A stretch of 39,515 nt of DNA, from positions 1 through 39,515 of the forward strand of contig RPFO01001116.1 in assembly GCA_009746045.1 (NCBI GenBank), written 5' to 3'. The DNA is from Mesostigma viride (lineage: Eukaryota > Streptophyta > Mesostigmatophyceae > Mesostigmatales > Mesostigmataceae). Shown in pieces: positions 35,691 through 39,515 of this stretch. The notes under the pieces are model-generated. The model did no database searches, was not told the origin of the DNA, and worked only from the letters and a program-made list of their open reading frames with translations. Made by a program: the position numbers and the translations under genes. The first letter of the stretch is position 1. Each line of letters starts with the position of its first letter.

Positions 35691-37193
35691 GAGGAGGCAC
35701 GCCGCACCTGGGAGGCCTGCGGGTTCTACCACATGGCCAGTGTTGCATTAACCCATTATTCTGCGCGGTTCTCACGGGCCTTTCGCCCGTTGTCTGCGGA
35801 GGAGCGGACGCGCTTCAGCGACACCGTGGCCCCCCTCGTCTCGTTCCTGGGACCGAGTGGGGGTGCCCGTGTTGGCGAATTCATGAGGCCTTCGTGTGCG
35901 TGCCCAAGCTGCCCAGGGAAGTTGGCTTCTATCCAGGAGTGTCCAAGGTTGGCATCGGGACTGCTGACATACGCGGGATTTGAGGTGCTCAAGACCCAGG
36001 ACGGTGGCTACTGGCTGGATTTCTTTCCGGCCGAGCCCGAGACTCCGGCCTTGAGATATGTTGGGCGAGTCCTGGTGGCGACGGCTATGCGGCAGCTGGA
36101 TGATAAGTGGTTGTCCAACTTACCCTTGGAGACCGCGGCTGACGATCAGTCGGTCGACATGGGTGAGCCGGTGTGCAGTCAGCATACGGGTGAACCCGTC
36201 ATCGATTCCAGCACTCTGTCAGTTGGTTCCACAGCTGAGGGCGGTCTGCCGGCACGTGCATCCAAGGCCAAGAAAAAGAAGAAGGCTCAGCAGTCAGCGG
36301 AGCCTTGGGTGGAGGGCCATGATGGCGGGGGCCCGGGTGGTGGGTCGTTAGTGTCGAGACGCGAGGTCGTTACAGACCCGGTGGCCTCGGACGCGAACGA
36401 CAAGGCGTCCGACTTCTCATCGCAGTCCGCGGTGGAGGTCGAGCAGCGGGTTTCCACCCAGCTGCAGGCGCTGCGTTTAGGTTTGGAGGAACAGATGGTT
36501 GCACAGCTGGCGGAGGTTTTTGAGGCGCGGTTGTCCACCACGATGGAAGCGGTACTCCAAAAGGTGATGGAGCGTATGTTGACTCCCCAAGCGGCGGCGG
36601 GACCTGGGGCTTCTGCACCTTCCAGTGCAGGACCCATTCAGGTCGCGCCTCAAGGGCCGGGCGGGGCAGTCACCAGCGCGACGTTACCGGTGGGTACTGT
36701 GACCGTTGCTGGTGGTAATACCGGGGTTGCGGGGCCGTCAGGTCCCCCCATGACGGGGCTTTCCAGTGCCCGTCCAGGGGTCGCATCGGGGCCGTCAGGT
36801 CCCCACGTGGCGGGGCTTTCCAGCTCCTCCCACCGACCTTTGGTTCCTGTCCAGGTTCCCCCTCAGGGGTCTGGGTGGACCTCCCTATTGACGCAACAGG
36901 TGGGTTTGATGTCGGAGCTTGGACCGGGTACGTCGGGGGTAGGGCGCGGACGCGGGGGCGGTATGCGGGGTGGTGGCATGGTGGCGCAGGGTACAGTTCC
37001 GGGTATGGTGACGTTCCAGTCTTCCCCTGTGGTGTTGCCAGGGACCCAGCAGGCGGGGCCACTGCAGCAGGCGCAACAAGGGGCGCAGCAGCCATCACGG
37101 CAGCCGCTCCAACAGCCGCAGCGACAGCAGGTGCAGCAGCCGCTCCAACAGCCGCAGCGGCAGCAGGTGCAGCAACAACATCAGCAGTACTGA
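35616..37193 (+). CDS. Element B 3' ORF, first part: unknown protein with coiled coil and Gln-rich end
   Basis: This is a 525-codon frame between chromodomain and 3' LTR. The first ATG is 35616. If the possible splice site at 35690 is used, the protein starts within EEARRTWEACGFYH. Features: a Cys pair CACPSCPG, a folded-looking first 170 residues, a Lys-rich patch (SKAKKKKKAQQ), a helical coiled-coil-like segment (VEQRVSTQLQALRLGLEEQM), Gly/Ser/Pro-rich repeats and a Gln-rich tail with PLQQPQRQQVQQ repeated. There is no membrane segment or signal peptide, so an envelope protein is not supported. It ends with TGA, and the next part continues in the same frame. Function unknown. Confidence 0.7.
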   Translation: MAGMVGKPCVARCCVVLCPSRVHLQEEARRTWEACGFYHMASVALTHYSARFSRAFRPLSAEERTRFSDTVAPLVSFLGPSGGARVGEFMRPSCACPSCPGKLASIQECPRLASGLLTYAGFEVLKTQDGGYWLDFFPAEPETPALRYVGRVLVATAMRQLDDKWLSNLPLETAADDQSVDMGEPVCSQHTGEPVIDSSTLSVGSTAEGGLPARASKAKKKKKAQQSAEPWVEGHDGGGPGGGSLVSRREVVTDPVASDANDKASDFSSQSAVEVEQRVSTQLQALRLGLEEQMVAQLAEVFEARLSTTMEAVLQKVMERMLTPQAAAGPGASAPSSAGPIQVAPQGPGGAVTSATLPVGTVTVAGGNTGVAGPSGPPMTGLSSARPGVASGPSGPHVAGLSSSSHRPLVPVQVPPQGSGWTSLLTQQVGLMSELGPGTSGVGRGRGGGMRGGGMVAQGTVPGMVTFQSSPVVLPGTQQAGPLQQAQQGAQQPSRQPLQQPQRQQVQQPLQQPQRQQVQQQHQQY

Positions 37194-37217
37194 GAGTCAG
37201 GGTATTGGAGTGCCTTG

Positions 37218-38069
37218 ATGTCTCCGGAGGCTGCTCAATTTTCCGGTACGGACTGGACAGGACAACCGGTTCCACGGGCGTCGCTGGGTCAGCCTTTGCT
37301 GTTGGCGGCCGATGGCGTGGGCAGTTTTTTGTCGCAACGTACCGTCAGCAAGTCTTCGGGGGTATTTGAGGGAGAGTTGCGCATGTGGGAGGCACAGGCT
37401 CCCAAGGGGATGTGGGATCCCCCAGCAGGGTTCCACCTGTTAAAACCGGTCGTGGTGCGGGCCACATCGGCGGTAACGGTACAGGAGGGGACGCGGCGGG
37501 TTATGGTGGGTTTGAGGCTGCATCCAGCACGCGCCTTTCCGGTGGTGCTGGAGCGATCCCCTCGGTTGCCTGGTAAGTCGCGGTCAGCGACTGAGCCGCC
37601 ACCACCCAGCGAGCCGCGGTTCGAGGGGGATGTCTGGGATCCCACCCCAGACGGATACCACTGTCCTGGCATCGGGGCGGTGCGGCATCCTAAATACAGT
37701 GTGGAGCCGGACATTCTCCTCTGGGAGATGGCACGCCCCGAGGGGGCCAAGCAGGTGAAGGGAAGTCGATCAGACATGATCCCCCCTGTTTTCGAGGCGG
37801 TGGCCTCCGTGGTGGAGCAGGCCAGATGTGGGTTTGTCGATCGTGTAAAATGGAAGGTTGTCATCACGCGTCACCGGTGCCTGTGGGCGTTTCAAGGCAT
37901 TTTCCCGGTGACGCGGCGTGATGAGAACGGCCGGGTCTTGGTGCGGGGGGTGTTGCGGGACTGTAATATGGACCGTGACACGCCGACCCAGGATATGCGG
38001 GCGCGTCAACAGCGTTACGAGGAATACCTTCTCTCGCTCCAAGGGGCAGTCACTCAGTACAACTGGTAG
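37218..38069 (+). CDS. Element B 3' ORF, second part: unknown protein, same frame after a TGA
   Basis: 283 codons from ATG 37218 (MSPEAAQFSGTDWTG). The stretch between the TGA at 37191 and this ATG (ESGYWSAL) has no stop, so the two parts were probably one gene of about 2.4 kb, or TGA is read through. It contains several W/P-rich patches (KGMWDPPAGFHLLKP, GDVWDPTPDGYHCPG) and a basic KWKVVITRHRCLWAF. No domain recognised. It ends with TAG and is followed by about 290 bases of 3' UTR before the LTR. Confidence 0.65.
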   Translation: MSPEAAQFSGTDWTGQPVPRASLGQPLLLAADGVGSFLSQRTVSKSSGVFEGELRMWEAQAPKGMWDPPAGFHLLKPVVVRATSAVTVQEGTRRVMVGLRLHPARAFPVVLERSPRLPGKSRSATEPPPPSEPRFEGDVWDPTPDGYHCPGIGAVRHPKYSVEPDILLWEMARPEGAKQVKGSRSDMIPPVFEAVASVVEQARCGFVDRVKWKVVITRHRCLWAFQGIFPVTRRDENGRVLVRGVLRDCNMDRDTPTQDMRARQQRYEEYLLSLQGAVTQYNW

Positions 38070-38351
38070 ATGGTTAGGTGGTCATTGGACCTGGGACGGG
38101 TGTAGCGTTCTGGTGGGCCAGAGGAGCTTAGGCCATCACTAGGCCGGGCTCTGGCTTTAGCGTGTGGATCCTTACCCCGAGCGCGGGCGGGGCAGCTGTG
38201 GGTCCCCCTACTGTCACTCTGGTTTGCTGGGCGTCAAGCCTTACTGGGCTCTCGTGGTCACTTGGCTGTTTGTCACCGGTTGTTATTGTTGTGGCGTTGT
38301 GCTCCTCTTTTTCGGGTTCCACCGTTAGGGACGGGTTCTGCCGTCCCCTAT
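38070..38351 (+). other. Element B 3' untranslated region
   Basis: About 280 bases without a supported gene. A short open frame is present on the plus strand (38162-38389) but runs into the LTR. Confidence 0.6.
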
Positions 38352-38363
38352 GGGGGGGAAGAG
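38351..38363 (+). promoter_or_regulatory. Element B polypurine tract
   Basis: TGGGGGGGAAGAG directly precedes the 3' LTR. Confidence 0.8.
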
Positions 38364-39106
38364 TGTTACGTCCAAGCTTGTTTACTTAGGGTTCGTTAGT
38401 GGACATATTGGCCGTAACAATATACTGTCGTCAGATTTGTGTAGCTAGTTACGCACCCTTTTTCCAAGGGGTTGGCCTACGTTGCTTTTAATAGCACATT
38501 ATGTGTAGGTCAGGGCCCGGCGCTGTGGTGTAGCGCCGGCTAGCTAGGCCGAGCCACGTGGTGGGCTGAGCCTTAGTCTAGGGCATTTTCCAGTCTACGC
38601 CCATTCGTAGCTAGTTCGGTGGCTTTCAGGTTTACAACACATTCCAGTGTTTTATCATTCGTGGCTAGTCGGGAGGGTGGGTTTCCACCCGCCGTTATTC
38701 CGAAACAGTCCACAATCGGGAGTGTTGTTATTGGGCCGGTTGTGGGCCGATCATCTATGCATCATGCATGCCCGCGTTGTGCATCGTCTTCCAACGTGCA
38801 CGACGGCGGGCATATTATAGGTGTTGGTGTTTTATTTACCTGCTCGCTCTCGGTTAATTGCAATGGCATAAAGTGACTCACGTCTACTTTCCGAGGGGGC
38901 TCTGCCCGCGGGTTGGGATAAAGTATGGATTCCAATTCCTGACGTACAAGTTACATGCCATTATCACGATCCGGAATGTCCTGATAAATGTATCGCACAT
39001 CCTGCTCCAGGGATTAGTTCCTACCATGAAGTCGACCATCGTCCACGACAGTCAGTCGTGGATCAGGTGTAGATCTTTCGCAGCCGGCAGTCAGCCGGAT
39101 GTAAAA
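38364..39106 (+). repeat. Element B 3' LTR
   Basis: 743 bp, from TGTTACGTCC to GATGTAAAA. The ends TGTTAC and GTAAAA form an inverted repeat with one mismatch, so the LTR ends AA rather than CA in both copies. Confidence 0.95.
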
Positions 39107-39515
39107 GTAGTTTTCTAGGGATTGCTTCTTACTATAGGCGTTTTATCCCGCGTTTCGCAACTATAGCAGCCCCTATTAATAATTTATTAAAGAAGGATAT
39201 CCCCTTTGTCTGGAGTAGTGAATGTCAGTCGGCTTTTCAGTGTCTAAAATCCCTACTCCTCTCTCCTCCCGTACTCATCCTACCGGATACTACTAAACCC
39301 TTTGTGGTAGCTACAGACGCTAGTAAGGTAGCTATAGGGGGCGTCCTTCTCCAGGATCAGGGTCAGGGCTTACAGCCAATTGAGTATATCTCTAGGACTA
39401 TGCTCCCTGCGGAGCGTAACTACCCCGTACACCAGCAGGAACTTTTAGCTGTGGTGTATTGTTGCCACGCGTGGCAGCACTTTCTTAAAGGTGCCCAATT
39501 TGATGTTTGCCTGAA
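39107..39515 (+). pseudogene. Element A reverse transcriptase end and RNase H start (partial at window end)
   Basis: After the second GTAGT the RT of A continues: SFLGIASYYRRFIPRFATIA, NNLLKKDIPFVWSSECQSAF, then the RNase H motifs VVATDASKVAIGGVLLQD and HQQELLAVV. The frame is open to the last base and matches B closely. It is the continuation of 2691-3251. The window ends inside RNase H. Confidence 0.88.

Larger units (their letters stand above)
3252..39106 (+). mobile_element. Element B: Ty3/gypsy chromovirus-type LTR retrotransposon, carrying nested insertions
   Basis: Two copies of one LTR (TGTTAC at the start, GTAAAA at the end) bound this element, which is flanked by GTAGT. Its own parts, in order, are: split 5' LTR, primer site, leader ORF with two hybrid-binding domains, gag with CCHC knuckle, PR, RT, RNase H, integrase, chromodomain, long 3' ORF, polypurine tract and 3' LTR. 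The order PR-RT-RH-IN and the chromodomain place it among Ty3/gypsy chromoviruses. About 23 kb of the 35.9 kb is later insertions (H+K+D, C with G, F and E, and J). Two frameshifts in gag and RT, a TGA in the 3' ORF and these insertions make it inactive. It is closely related to its host, element A. Confidence 0.9.

Noticed and set aside
36670-37275. 201-codon minus-strand frame, Ala/Pro-rich
   Set aside because: Shadow of the Gln-rich plus-strand 3' ORF of B, in a GC-rich region.
35616-38069. Retroviral-type envelope gene
   Set aside because: No signal peptide, transmembrane segment or fusion-like region. Only the position fits.

Overview
The window is a eukaryotic, gene-free block of transposable elements nested inside one another. 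I see no host gene, tRNA, rRNA, operon or prokaryotic signal. The species cannot be named from this sequence. A large repeat-rich genome (alga, early plant or other protist) would fit, because the copia-type elements are far from the textbook plant, fungal and animal forms.

Layout, outermost first. Element A is a decayed Ty3/gypsy element, present at 1-3251 and again at 39107-39515. Its RT is broken at 1669-2690 by a 5'-truncated LINE on the minus strand that encodes a restriction-like endonuclease. Element B (3252-39106) is a Ty3/gypsy chromovirus inserted in A with a GTAGT duplication. Its 5' LTR is split by a chain of DNA transposons (H at 3587-13087, then K at 4345-13048). K holds a complete minus-strand copia-type element, D (4388-12557). 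Downstream of its 5' LTR, B has a broken ORF with two RNase H1-type hybrid-binding domains. B's gag is interrupted by a second copia-type element, C (15314-29508, plus strand). C carries three insertions of its own: G (TIR element, about 18202-19915), F (TTAA-flanked TIR element, 21625-23509) and E (non-autonomous LTR element, 23683-26401). B then continues with gag, PR-RT-RNase H-integrase (split by the small TIR element J, 34211-34965), a chromodomain, a long extra 3' ORF broken by one TGA, a polypurine tract and its 3' LTR.

C and D form the most unusual system here. Both have the order ORF1, Gag, integrase, protease-like domain, RT, RNase H, with the protease-like domain between integrase and RT. 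Both have HGDD as the RT catalytic motif, DTN instead of DTG/DSG in the protease-like domain, LTRs that begin AGTT rather than TG, and CGTATTACA directly after the 5' LTR instead of a TGG-type primer site. Both also have the exact complement, TGTAATACG, in the 3' UTR just downstream of a repeated CGGGCGCC motif. That suggests 5'-3' RNA pairing or self-priming.

Relative ages by eye: E's LTRs look identical, C's differ at about 1 of 617 positions, D's at about 2 of 644, and B's at about 1%. A is oldest. Frameshifts, stops and insertions disable A, B and C. D has an intact pol but a frameshifted gag. The LTR, TSD and TIR boundaries of A-F and K are well supported. The ends of G, H and J are less certain.
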